Shown here: piece by piece, positions 35,743 through 43,491 of the stretch
Layout of the letters: each line of letters begins with the position of its first letter
Numbering within the stretch: the first letter of the stretch is position 1
Assembly (NCBI RefSeq): GCF_902499335.1
Contig: NZ_CABVQK010000028.1
Location: 1 to 43,594, forward strand
Length of the DNA stretch: 43,594 nucleotides
Reading direction: 5' to 3'
Source: Burkholderia lata
GTDB lineage: Bacteria > Pseudomonadota > Gammaproteobacteria > Burkholderiales > Burkholderiaceae
Position numbers and translations under genes: made by a program
The notes under the pieces: generated by a model
What the model saw: only the letters and a program-made list of their open reading frames with translations
Told to the model about the DNA's origin: nothing
Databases searched by the model: none

Positions 35743-36526
35743 TTAAGTTAATGCAGGCACGTCAGCGGTATTTCTGAGTTGCCTGTAGTAGTTTGCCTCA
35801 GCCTCCGCGGGCGGGATATAGCCGAGGGGCACCATCAGCCGATGATGGTTGTACCAAGCCACCCATTCCAGCGTTGCCAGTTCGACGGATTCCCTCGTTG
35901 GGCCCCTCTGTCGGAGTGGTGAATCAAAGTCCCGTCCTCGCCCGGTTGCCTGGCGTACAGCGCCTGTTCAAGTGCATCCAGCACGAAGTCCGTGGTCATC
36001 GACGAGCTGACGCGCCAGCCAACGATACGGCGGGCAAACACGTCGATCACGAATGTCACGTACAGCCAGCCTTGCCAAGTCGAGACATACGTAAAATCCG
36101 ACACCCAGAGCTGATTCGGTCGATCGGCCTTGAACTGCCGGTTGACCCGGTCCAGCGGGCGTGGCGCGATGGCATCGGGAATCGTTGTGCGAACTCGCTT
36201 ACCGCGAACTGCACCTCGCAAGCCCTGCAGCTTCATCAACCGCCCGACCGTGCAGCGTGCGACCACGATACCTTCCCGGTTCATCTGCTTCCAGACCTTC
36301 GGCACGCCATAGACCTGCATGTTGGCCTGCCAGACACGCTTGATCTCCGGTTGCAGAATCTCATCTCGTTTGGCGCGGGCGCAGCGTTTGGACGGATCGC
36401 GAAGCTGCGCAACGTGGCGTCGGTAGCCCGACGGAGCAATCCGCAAAACCTTGCAGATCGGCTCGACCCCGCAGGCGTCGCGATGCTGATCAATGAAGGC
36501 CTTCAGGACTTGAAACGGCGGTCGAG
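35743..36526 (-). pseudogene. IS3-family transposase OrfB, internally deleted and frameshifted
   Basis: Translation picks up near 36526 in the frame shifted from orfA (VLKAFIDQHRDACGVEPICK) and runs through RIAPSGYRRHVAQL, the first catalytic Asp in WVSDFTYVSTWQG and the second in LIHHSDRGAQ. Then about 45 residues normally lying between HHSDRG and the ESVELATLEW segment are missing, including the catalytic Glu. The remaining C terminus (ESVELATLEWVAWYNHHRLM, then GYIPPAEAEANYY) is present in a different frame, down to a stop at 35743. The deletion joins at a GGGGCCC stretch near 35900. The product cannot be an active DDE transposase. Confidence 0.85.
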
Positions 36527-36829
36527 CTCCGCCTGGGCGAAAAACGCGCTCGCGACCTTGAGAATCTCGTTGGCACGACGCAACTCCTTGACTTCGTGCT
36601 CCAAGGCCTTGAGGCGCTCGCGCTCATTTGTGGTCACGCCATCGCGCTCACCGTGGTCGACCTGGTCGCGCTTGACCCACTCGTGCAGTGTCTGCGGTGT
36701 GCAGCCGATCATCGGCGCAATCGATTCCACCGCCGCCCACATCGACGGATGTTCGCTATGCTGCTCGCGCACCAGACGCACTGCGCGCTCTCGGACTTCC
36801 GGGAAAAACTTGGTTACCTTCTTGTTCAT
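36503..36829 (-). CDS. IS3-family transposase OrfA
   Basis: 108 residues from the ATG at 36829 (MNKKVTKFFPEVRERAVRLV). The helix-turn-helix segment IAPMIGCTPQTLHEWVKR is followed by the leucine-zipper-like KALEHEVKELRRANEILKVA and the usual ending ASAFFAQAELDRR. It overlaps orfB; in intact relatives a minus-one frameshift makes the OrfAB transposase. A start eight codons upstream (36853) is possible. OrfA itself appears intact, but its partner is broken. Confidence 0.88.
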   Translation of the reverse strand: MNKKVTKFFPEVRERAVRLVREQHSEHPSMWAAVESIAPMIGCTPQTLHEWVKRDQVDHGERDGVTTNERERLKALEHEVKELRRANEILKVASAFFAQAELDRRFKS

Positions 36830-36852
36830 AGCTCCATTCTGGTAAGAAGCCA

Positions 36853-38076
36853 TTACGATGGAGACGCGGGTTGAACGGGATACCCGAGATCCGTCAGTCT
36901 TTTGAGCAGCCGCTTAACAGTCCCCTGCATGTCGTGCCGATTGAAGTAGTCAGGGCCCAGGTCCTTGTATTCCACGCCGTTGCGAAGCATGTGCCACGCG
37001 GCAGTGAGCATGGACGCCGCAACAGCGACGATCGCTTTTTTGGCCCCGCGCCGCGCTTTGATTCGCAAGAACTGGGCGTGCAGATAGGTGTTTTTTGTGC
37101 GAACTGCTGCCCATGCAGCCGTGACCAGCGCAGTCTTTAACCACGTACCGCTCTTGCGGACACGAGTGCTACGGCGTTTGCCCGCGCTTTCGTCGTTACG
37201 CGGGCACAAGCCGGCCCAAGATATCAAGTGGGCGGGATTGGGGAAGCGCGTCATGTCGACGCCGATCTCGGCTACCAAGACCCGAGCAGTCAAATCCCCA
37301 ACCCCAGGAATGGTCCTGAGCAGTTGGACGTGCTGCCGGATCGGCGTCAACGCCAGCCCCACTGCGGCATCCAAGTCTGCCAGCGCGTGCTCAAGTGCGT
37401 CGATGACTTGCAGATGCAGTCCGAGCATGGCGCGGTGATGGGCGGTGACACGGCCGCTCAGCGCTTCGCGCAGTTCACTGGTCTTTCTGCGAGCGTGGCC
37501 CTGAGCCAGCGAGGCCAATCGCACCGGGTCATCCTCGCCCGAGACGATGGCCTTGAGCATCGCCCGCCCGCTGTCGCCAAGCACGTCGGACAGTACGCTG
37601 CCGAGCTTGAGGTTGGCGTCCTCAAGCACCTTCTGAATACGCAGACAATGCTGGGCGATTTCGCGGGCCAGTTGCTTACGCGTGCGTGTCAGATCGCGCA
37701 ACTCCTGAATCGCGGCAGGTGGCACGAAGCTGGAGCGGATCAACCCGTGTGCGAGCAGGTCCGCGATCCACATCGCATCGTTGACATCCGTTTTGCGGCC
37801 AGGCACGTTCCGGATGTATGCGGCATTACCAAGCACCAACTCGAAGGAATCCTCGAGTACGTGCCAGACGGGTTTCCAATACACACCAGTGGCTTCCATT
37901 GCTACATGGGTGCAGAGATGGCTTGCCAACCAGTCAGATAGCGCCAGCAAGCCGGTCGTGGTGCTGGAAAAGCTTTGGACCTCGTGGTGCTCAGGCGCAG
38001 ACACGCAACGTACGCATGCCACGATAGTGTCCTTGTGCACGTCCAGCCCGGCGCAGCGTGGATAAAGTACCTGCAT
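36853..38076 (-). CDS. IS110-family transposase (DEDD type)
   Basis: 407 residues; ATG at 38076 with AGGAGGG just upstream. The N-terminal RuvC-like DEDD domain shows AGLDVHKDTIVACV (first Asp), HVAMEATGVYWKPV (Glu) and PGRKTDVNDAMWIADLLAHG (Asp pair); the C-terminal Tnp20 domain shows RTIPGVGDLTARVLVAEIG, WAGLCPRNDESAGKRRS and KTALVTAAWAAVRT with the conserved Ser region. IS110 enzymes recombine DNA guided by a bridge RNA made from the element's own noncoding end. The frame is complete. Its stop codon abuts the defective IS3 element, suggesting insertion at or deletion of that element's right end. Confidence 0.95.
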   Translation of the reverse strand: MQVLYPRCAGLDVHKDTIVACVRCVSAPEHHEVQSFSSTTTGLLALSDWLASHLCTHVAMEATGVYWKPVWHVLEDSFELVLGNAAYIRNVPGRKTDVNDAMWIADLLAHGLIRSSFVPPAAIQELRDLTRTRKQLAREIAQHCLRIQKVLEDANLKLGSVLSDVLGDSGRAMLKAIVSGEDDPVRLASLAQGHARRKTSELREALSGRVTAHHRAMLGLHLQVIDALEHALADLDAAVGLALTPIRQHVQLLRTIPGVGDLTARVLVAEIGVDMTRFPNPAHLISWAGLCPRNDESAGKRRSTRVRKSGTWLKTALVTAAWAAVRTKNTYLHAQFLRIKARRGAKKAIVAVAASMLTAAWHMLRNGVEYKDLGPDYFNRHDMQGTVKRLLKRLTDLGYPVQPASPS

Positions 38077-38091
38077 GTTGCCCTCCTGCAC

Positions 38092-38400
38092 GATGGAGAA
38101 TGGCAGCGGCGGCAGCCCTCGTTATCGGATTCTGGTAAGCGTGATCCAGCAGGGCGACAGACTGCCCCAGGTCACAATTTGGGGTGCTCGCAGGGCTGCG
38201 GGTCCAACTCTCAAACGGGCTCAGTGCACCAGACAATGGGCCGACCTCGACCACCGCTGCCTCGTAATACTAGCTCGGCGCGGTGGCCGCTTCATCCTTC
38301 GGGGTCGGGCACGTCCGATGAATCACTCTCAAGAGTTGGAGCCTCCACCAAACCCGGCGCGGTTCAGCCCCCTCAATGCGGCTCTGAGCCGCGGAGTAAC
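38092..38400 (-). ncRNA. Candidate bridge-RNA region of the IS110 element
   Basis: In the IS110 group the bridge RNA is encoded in the long noncoding stretch 5' of the transposase gene. Here roughly 300 bases upstream of the start codon carry no gene and several short GC-rich inverted segments. Position is the only firm support; the exact element end and RNA fold were not determined. Confidence 0.3.
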
Positions 38401-39035
38401 CGACCTCAAGCTTAATCCGCGTACCTTGTGGTGCGGCAGGTCCATACATGATGTCTAGAGCGGAACTCGATAGTGCCGAACGAATCCCTTCGCGTCGAAG
38501 CGTGACCGGCCGCCGCAGCTGTTTTTACGCGGCCTCGGCAGCAGGGCGCCACGCGCTCCGAGGCGAATACGGCAATTTTTACCTTATCACCCCATGCCGC
38601 CCGCCCCTAATGATTGTATCCACCCGTGTCGTGATTTCGGCTGCGGAATTGGCACGATTCTCGTTGAAGTCTCCAGTAAATCGTGAGCAAAATATGGGTA
38701 GTCCGGCCCGTATCGACGGCACGCGCTGCGAGCAACCCAAGCGCATTTTCGTATTGGTACGCCAAACAGATGGACGAATCCGATTCCCCCTGCGTGTCCA
38801 AAACGGAACAATACGAACCGCGGGTGGCTCGGCCTCCCGCAGCAACTGCGCAACATCACGCTGGCCCCTACCGTGCTTTGCCGCGCCGTCTGGCGATTCA
38901 CCATTCGACAAGCGTGCGGGGAGCCTCTTGTCTACCGGCCAATCGACCGCGTCACGCGTGCCGATTCGTGACCGGTACACCGGACCTGCATTTGCGTGGT
39001 ACTGCGTCCCCGTTTTACTGAAGACAGGAGAACCC
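38401..39035. other. Intergenic stretch between IS110 and the DUF2968 gene
   Basis: About 635 bases, open in the DUF2968 frame but without ribosome binding site, family resemblance or Burkholderia-like codon pattern, so I treat it as noncoding. The part 38570-38720 is relatively AT-rich and may hold the promoter of the downstream gene. I recognise no other feature. Confidence 0.4.
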
Positions 39036-39722
39036 GTGCGCTCTCGCATACCCTTCACGATCGGCATCCTTAGCGCTTGGACTGCCGCGCAATTCGTTGT
39101 CGGCTCGGCATTGGCCGCCGATGCTTCGGACGGCGAGGCGCCGGTCGCCGGCAGTCGACCAGCAGTCACGAGCCTGACACCCGCGCGCGAAGAAGCGTCG
39201 GGCAGTGCTCAAGGCGACGTCGCCCAGCTTACGCAGTTGCTGCGGGACGGTCGACTGACCGAGATGCGTACGACATACAACGGTAGCTATGGAGCAAGCA
39301 TGCTCTTCTACCCAACCGAGATGACCTATTACGTTGCGCTCTTCCAGGATAAGAATGTCTGGCGCGTCGTCAAATCGCAGGAACGCCCACGGGCGGACAT
39401 GGTGTACGACAATTTCGTCAAGCAGACCGTAAAGCTGTCCGCGATCGAGATCCAGCGCACGGAGTTGGAGGCACAGAAGCGCTTTCTCGAGCGCGTCATA
39501 GCCGTGTCCGAGAACAAGGCTGGACGCCTACGTGCCGACCTTGACGTCGCTCGGGAGCAGCAAGCCCAAGTGGCGGAACGTCAGCGGACGACCCAACAGA
39601 AAACCCGGACCCTCGAAGTGGAAAACCGTGCCGCGCGCATTCAGCTTGACCAGGTGCGTGACGAGGTAAGCAGGCTGCAACGGGAATCGGAAACGGGCTT
39701 GTTCACGTTCAAGCAACGCTGA
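39036..39722 (+). CDS. DUF2968-family exported protein with coiled coil
   Basis: 228 residues from a GTG at 39036, with AGGAG at 39026-39030; a longer open frame back to 38448 is not protein-like. The N terminus has a signal peptide with hydrophobic core and probable cleavage after ALA (VGSALA/AD). The central part carries LTQLLRDGRLTEMRTTYNGS, YGASMLFYPTEMTYYVALFQ and KNVWRVVKS, characteristic of DUF2968 proteins known mainly from Burkholderia. The last ~100 residues are charged and heptad-like (AQKRFLERVIAVSENKAGRL onward), predicting a coiled coil. Function is unknown; a periplasmic location is likely. It is followed by a strong terminator, so it is a single-gene unit not obviously linked to the antibiotic cluster. 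Confidence 0.82.
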   Translation: MRSRIPFTIGILSAWTAAQFVVGSALAADASDGEAPVAGSRPAVTSLTPAREEASGSAQGDVAQLTQLLRDGRLTEMRTTYNGSYGASMLFYPTEMTYYVALFQDKNVWRVVKSQERPRADMVYDNFVKQTVKLSAIEIQRTELEAQKRFLERVIAVSENKAGRLRADLDVAREQQAQVAERQRTTQQKTRTLEVENRAARIQLDQVRDEVSRLQRESETGLFTFKQR

Positions 39723-39769
39723 TCCATTGGCTACATCAGCGAAGCATGCGACCGCCTCGCAACAACCAG

Positions 39770-39802
39770 AAGCCCGTCTGACGTGCTCCGTCAGGCGGGC
39801 TT
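39770..39802 (+). terminator. Rho-independent-type terminator after the DUF2968 gene
   Basis: A 14-bp stem with one G-T pair (AAGCCCGTCTGACG at 39770-39783 against CGTCAGGCGGGCTT at 39789-39802) and a 5-base loop, 47 bases after the stop codon, ending in TTGTT. Strong hairpin, short T-rich tail. Confidence 0.85.
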
Positions 39803-39922
39803 GTTCATGCACCTGCCGAGACAAGGCTCGAGCGGAACGATACCGGTCGGAACGCATCTTGGACCGGCTAGCTTTTCGTAGACATCTTCGAGCCATAATT
39901 TGTGGCAACCGAGGTGGTCAGT

Positions 39923-40171
39923 ATGAGCGGCAAGAGGTACACGGATGAGTTCAAGATCGAAGCAGTCAAGCAAGTCACCGAGCGTGGTCATTCGGTGGCG
40001 GATGTAGCCCAGCGTTTGGGCATTACAACGCACAGCCTGTATGCCTAGCGGGCGAAGTTCGATAAGCTAGATGTGGTGCTGCAGGTGGAACTGGACCAAA
40101 ACGCCGAGGTGCGGCGACTGAATGCCGAACTCAAGCGGGTAACCGAGGAGCGCGACATTCTAAAAAATGTA
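39923..40171 (+). pseudogene. IS3-family OrfA remnant with internal stop, cut by an IS1111-type element
   Basis: Starts MSGKRYTDEFKIEAVKQVTE, with helix-turn-helix VADVAQRLGITTHSLYA, then an in-frame TAG at 40046-40048 where relatives have Trp (LYAW). Reading continues through FDKLDVVLQVELDQNAEVRR and ELKRVTEERDILKN before joining unrelated sequence at the IS1111 inverted repeat (40172). Both the nonsense codon and the loss of the C terminus and of orfB make it non-functional. Confidence 0.88.
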
Positions 40172-40183
40172 TGGTCTGCCCCA
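40172..40183 (+). repeat. Left inverted repeat of the IS1111-type element
   Basis: TGGTCTGCCCCA, exact reverse complement of 41505-41516. Lies directly at the break of the IS3 orfA remnant. Confidence 0.85.
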
Positions 40184-40417
40184 GATTTGCAAGGACTGTG
40201 TAGCCGTTTCGACAGAACATCGTTTGCGTCAATGTATCCGGCCTGTTCGCGCAGTTCGAGACTGCTGGCCATGATGGAATCCGCGCACACCTAACCCAAT
40301 AAAGCGTTCAGTCACTAAAGACTGCTTTTTTAGCCGGGCTTTCGGCATGCCGGTCAACGGTTCTGTGTCATCAGCTATGCAGGGCTCGCAAAACAGGACG
40401 GTAGTGCTCGGACTTGC
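40184..40417 (-). ncRNA. Candidate guide-RNA region of the IS1111-type element
   Basis: 234 bases between the transposase stop and the left repeat with no convincing gene. In IS1111-group elements the bridge-type RNA is encoded on this 3' side. Support is positional only. Confidence 0.3.
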
Positions 40418-41461
40418 TCAGGCAGCTGCGGGTACTTCCACAAACGGTCGATAGGACTGCTGGCTGGTCAACACCTTCCAGCAGATACGGACGATCTTGT
40501 TGGCCAGTGCGATTAGGGCGACGTGCGGATGACTACGTTGCTCGACCTCGCGAAGCCATAAGCCCATTCGGGATTGATCGCGCTTCATGTGGATCATCAA
40601 AGCACGTGCGCCTTGGATCACCATCATCCGTAAATAGGCGTTGCCGCGCTTGCTGATGCCACCAAGATTCGATTTGCCTCCCGTTGAGTATTGCTTCGGC
40701 ACAAGGCCGAGCCAGGCTGACATATCGCGAGCCCGCTTGAACGCAGCACCATTGCCGACCGCGGCAATTAGAGCCGTTGACACAACCGGACCGACGCCGG
40801 GTACTGTGCAGACACGTCGGCAGAGCTCCGATTCACGAGCGATCTGGGCAATTTCAGCCGACGCCGTGTCGATCTCTTCGTCCAAAGCCAGCCATCGCTG
40901 ACGCAACCGCGAAATGATCTGACTCAGTCGTGGCGATAAGCCGCTTTGGGGATCGGCCAATACTGCTGGCAAGCGTCGGGCGAAGAGAGCACGCCCAACC
41001 GGTATGACAATGCCGTGCTCGAGAAGCAGCGCTCTCATCTGGTTGACGACGGCGGTTCGCTCGACAATGAATCGTTGGCGAACTCGATGCAATGCTTGCA
41101 GCTCGATTTGATCAGTTGTCTTTAGCGGAACACAGCGCATGCTTCCGCGACTTGCAGCTTCCGCAATCGCCTGAGCATCGTTGAAATCGTTCTTGTTCGA
41201 TTTGAGATACGGCTTTACAAACTGGGCCGGGATAATGCGCAACTCGTGGCCCGCCTGCTGGAATCGTCGCCCCCAGAATTGGGATCCAGGACATGCCTCC
41301 ATGGCGATCAAACATCGGGGTGCCGTGACCGCAAATTCTGCCAGTTGGCCTCGGTTGAGCTTCTTGCGGAATAGTTCAGTACCTCGCTCGTCGTTCGCTA
41401 CGAGGTGGAACCAATTCTTGCCGAGATCAATGCCAATGACATAGACGCGGTGATCGTTCAT
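40418..41461 (-). CDS. IS110-family (IS1111-group) transposase
   Basis: 347 residues, complete. N-terminal DEDD domain: VIGIDLGKNWFHLV, LIAMEACPGSQFWGR, KPYLKSNKNDFNDAQAIAEA with the late Asp pair. C-terminal domain: RRVCTVPGVGPVVSTALIAAVG, DMSAWLGLVPKQYSTGGKSN and KRGNAYLRMMVIQGARAL, the typical IS1111 sequence. It lies between the 12-bp inverted repeats. It is likely still active or recently active, since frame and ends are intact. Confidence 0.95.
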   Translation of the reverse strand: MNDHRVYVIGIDLGKNWFHLVANDERGTELFRKKLNRGQLAEFAVTAPRCLIAMEACPGSQFWGRRFQQAGHELRIIPAQFVKPYLKSNKNDFNDAQAIAEAASRGSMRCVPLKTTDQIELQALHRVRQRFIVERTAVVNQMRALLLEHGIVIPVGRALFARRLPAVLADPQSGLSPRLSQIISRLRQRWLALDEEIDTASAEIAQIARESELCRRVCTVPGVGPVVSTALIAAVGNGAAFKRARDMSAWLGLVPKQYSTGGKSNLGGISKRGNAYLRMMVIQGARALMIHMKRDQSRMGLWLREVEQRSHPHVALIALANKIVRICWKVLTSQQSYRPFVEVPAAA

Positions 41462-41504
41462 GGTCGCTCTCCCAGGGTGGACGCGCCTAGTATCGCGCAG
41501 GAGG

Positions 41505-41516
41505 TGGGGCAGACCA
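41505..41516 (-). repeat. Right inverted repeat of the IS1111-type element
   Basis: TGGGGCAGACCA, exact reverse complement of 40172-40183, 44 bases upstream of the transposase start. Confidence 0.85.
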
Positions 41517-41537
41517 TTCCATTAGGCCGCGGTAGGT

Positions 41538-41752
41538 TCAATGAGTCGCTGCAACAGCCTCGCATAGTTTATCGGCCGGAGACATGAAGCCCAATGTCTT
41601 TCTGGGCCGTTCATTGAGCCGCGCTGCGATCTTGTTCAATTCCGCCTGCGAGTATTGATCAAGTTGCGTACCGTGGGGCAAGTACTGACGCAGGAGTCGG
41701 TTCGTGTTTTCGTTGGTGCCACGTTGCCAAGGACTTCGCGGGTCGCAGAAGT
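41538..41752 (-). pseudogene. IS30-family transposase, C-terminal fragment
   Basis: Minus-strand translation ending at a stop at 41538-41540 gives FCDPRSPWQRGTNENTNRLL (with the catalytic Glu of the DDE triad), QYLPHGTQLDQYSQAELNKI and ARLNERPRKTLGFMSPADKL, the standard IS30 C terminus. All upstream parts, including the helix-turn-helix and two catalytic Asp residues, are absent; the fragment stops where an IS481-type terminal repeat begins at 41753. Confidence 0.85.
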
Positions 41753-41840
41753 TGTGTGATTCATGGACATCGTTTCAACTAGAATGAGGCGATGGACCGA
41801 GAGATCGCCGCACGATTACGTTGGGTGCGCATGTATCACG
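41753..41840 (+). mobile_element. IS481-type left end: terminal repeat and first codons of a transposase
   Basis: A 25-bp terminal sequence at 41753-41777 (beginning TGTGTGATTCATGGACATC) is followed by ATG at 41792 and MDREIAARLRWVRMYHV, the normal IS481 transposase N terminus, cut after about 16 codons by the next IS481 end. A closely similar 25-bp end (21 of 25 bases identical) begins at 41841. Confidence 0.75.
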
Positions 41841-42435
41841 TGTGCGATTCACGGACATCATTTCACTTCTTCGGACGCCGTTTTCGTTGTGTGTTGGAGC
41901 GCGCGGCTCCGTTAGGAGACGCGCGCTTCAACACACGCCGGTGATGTTCGGCGAGGGTCTTGTCGACGCGACATTCGCGGTGCCGAAGTCGCTCTTTAGT
42001 TTCGTCGTAGGCACTTTCCACCTCTCCCGCGACAGGGGTGACTTCGCCTAACTCGGCGATACGATCGACGGGCGTCTTGCCACCAAGTGAGCCGTGCGGG
42101 CGCCGCCAGTTGTAGTCGAACTGCCACTCCTCAATTCGTTGGTCGATTGCATCCGCGGTCGGCAGATGATGCGACCAGAATTCGTTGCGGTCGGTGAGTT
42201 GTGAACGCTCGACCTTGCCATTGAGGTGTGGCGAGCGTGGCGGGATCGGTCGGAACTTGATGCATTCGCTCATCAAGCGTCGTTGTACCGACTCGGCGAA
42301 GAACTCGCCGCCTCGATCGGTCTGGATGCGCTGGATCGGAAACGGCATCTCCTCAATGACGCGATCAAGAGAAAGCAGCGTATTTCGGGCGTTTCTGCGT
42401 GGGTAGATTGCCAGTACCCGGAACTGCGGATTCAA
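41841..42435 (-). pseudogene. IS481-family transposase, C-terminal part, with terminal repeat
   Basis: The terminal repeat occupies 41841-41865. The minus-strand frame, stop at 41863-41865, reads FRVLAIYPRRNARNTLLSLD, FPIQRIQTDRGGEFFAESVQ, then SPHLNGKVERSQLTDRNEFW and YNWRRPHGSLGGKTPVDRIA, the integrase-like core (second Asp and Glu) and C terminus of IS481 enzymes. The N-terminal half is missing: the frame meets the end of an IS30 gene at 42432, so the element is truncated. Confidence 0.85.
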
Positions 42436-43000
42436 CCCGTCGATGCAACGAATTGATGAAATCGCTCAGCCGGTGTGTCGAAGTTTAGAGTCTTTCGCGG
42501 ACGCTCGTTGAGCCGTCTGGCTACTGCGTTGAGCTTGGCCTGCGAATAGGCCGAGAGGTCGATCCCCTTGGGGAAATACTGTCTGAGAAGTCCATTTGTG
42601 TTCTCGTTCGAACCCCGTTGCCAAGGGCTCTGCGGATCACAAAAGTAGACCTTGATGTCGGTGGCCACGGTGAAGCGCGTGTGATCGGCCATCTCTTTGC
42701 CCCGGTCCCAGGTCAGTGATTTGTAGAGTTCCTGAGGAAGCTTGCCGGCGTGCCGAATCAACGCATTGATGACCGTTTCCGTATCCTTGCTGCCGACCTT
42801 GACTAGCATCACGAAGCGGCTCTGACGCTCGACGAGCGTGGCAATCTGACTGTTCGCGCTGCCGAACAGCAAATCGCCTTCCCAGTGGCCCGGTATCGCG
42901 CGATCGTCAACCGTCGCGGGGCGCTCACTAATCGGGACAGTGTCGCAAATTCTGCCGTGGTCATTCGTCTTCATTGTGTGATGACGCGAACGGCGCATGG
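42432..43000 (-). pseudogene. IS30-family transposase, N-terminally truncated
   Basis: The minus-strand frame from about 43000 reads KTNDHGRICDTVPISERPAT, IPGHWEGDLLFGSANSQIAT (first catalytic Asp), SLTWDRGKEMADH (second Asp) and FCDPQSPWQRGSNENTNGLL (Glu), and ends RLNERPRKTLNFDTPAERFH to a stop at 42432. The DDE domain is complete but the N-terminal helix-turn-helix region is replaced by the inverted tail of another IS481 element, so no natural start remains. It is a different IS30 member from the fragment at 41538, with clear sequence differences. Confidence 0.85.
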
Positions 43001-43373
43001 CTCGCCGCACCTTAATGGCAAGGTTGAACGCTCGCAGCTTACTGACCTGAACGAGTTCTGGTTCCACCATGCTCCGACAGAGCAGGCAATCGACTTGCGA
43101 ATCGAAGAGTGGCAGCTCGACTACAACTGGCGTCGGCCACACGGCTCACTCGGTGGGAAGACTCCTGTTGACCGCATTGCGGAGCTGGGTGAAATCAAAC
43201 CTCTCGCGGACGAGGTGGTAAGTGCGTACGACGAGCGGAAAGAGCGAATTCGGCACCGCGAATGGCGGGTCGACAAGATCCTCGGCGAACATCATCGGCG
43301 CGCGTCGGAACCCGTGTCTCCTATCGGCGCCACGGGTTCCGACGCGCCACAGAAACGACCTTCAAGAAAGTGA
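43001..43373 (+). pseudogene. Second IS481-family transposase fragment (C-terminal), inverted relative to the first
   Basis: Plus-strand frame: SPHLNGKVERSQLTDLNEFW, then RIEEWQLDYNWRRPHGSLGG, KTPVDRIAELGEIKPLADEV, HREWRVDKILGEHHRRA and a TGA at 43371-43373. It is homologous to the tail of the copy at 41863 but clearly diverged, so not a recent duplication. Only the last ~120 residues survive, beginning at the junction with the IS30 fragment. Confidence 0.85.
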
Positions 43374-43377
43374 AACG

Positions 43378-43491
43378 ATGTCTGCGAATCGCACAATTGA
43401 GATGTTCTACAACCCGATTCGCCGGCATGGTTCCGCCGGCGACTTGTCACCTGTCGAGTTTGAGCGGCGCTACGCGCTACACGGCTCGTGA
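43378..43491 (+). pseudogene. IS3-family OrfB C-terminal scrap
   Basis: A short frame reading TIEMFYNPIRRHGSAGDLSP then VEFERRYALHGS and a TGA at 43489-43491 matches the extreme C terminus of IS3-family OrfB proteins (IExFYNxxRRHGxxxxxSPVEFE pattern). Nothing upstream of it belongs to IS3, so it is a relic. The remaining 100 bases to the window end hold no recognisable gene; a possible IS end (ACCTGTCCGGATTTT) lies near 43526. Confidence 0.7.

Larger units (their letters stand above)
35710..36852 (-). mobile_element. IS3-family insertion sequence, defective
   Basis: The left end starts at 35710 with TGAACCGCGCCGGGAGTCG, the TGAACCGCC...GGAGGCT-like terminus of this IS3 subgroup. It contains orfA and a frameshifted orfB on the minus strand. 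The matching right terminal repeat is not seen; the IS110-type transposase gene ends immediately at 36853, so the right end was probably lost to that neighbour. The right boundary given here is therefore approximate. Confidence 0.75.
40172..41516 (-). mobile_element. IS1111-group element of the IS110 family with 12-bp inverted repeats
   Basis: Perfect inverted repeat TGGTCTGCCCCA at 40172-40183 and TGGGGCAGACCA at 41505-41516 brackets a full transposase gene. IS1111-group elements, unlike the classical IS110 group, carry subterminal repeats of about this size, so the true ends lie a few bases outside. Total length near 1.35 kb. The stretch 40184-40417, 3' of the transposase gene, is where this group encodes its guide RNA. 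Confidence 0.85.

Noticed and set aside
38448..39035. Long N-terminal extension of the DUF2968 gene
   Set aside because: The signal peptide begins at the GTG at 39036 with AGGAG; the extension is not protein-like.
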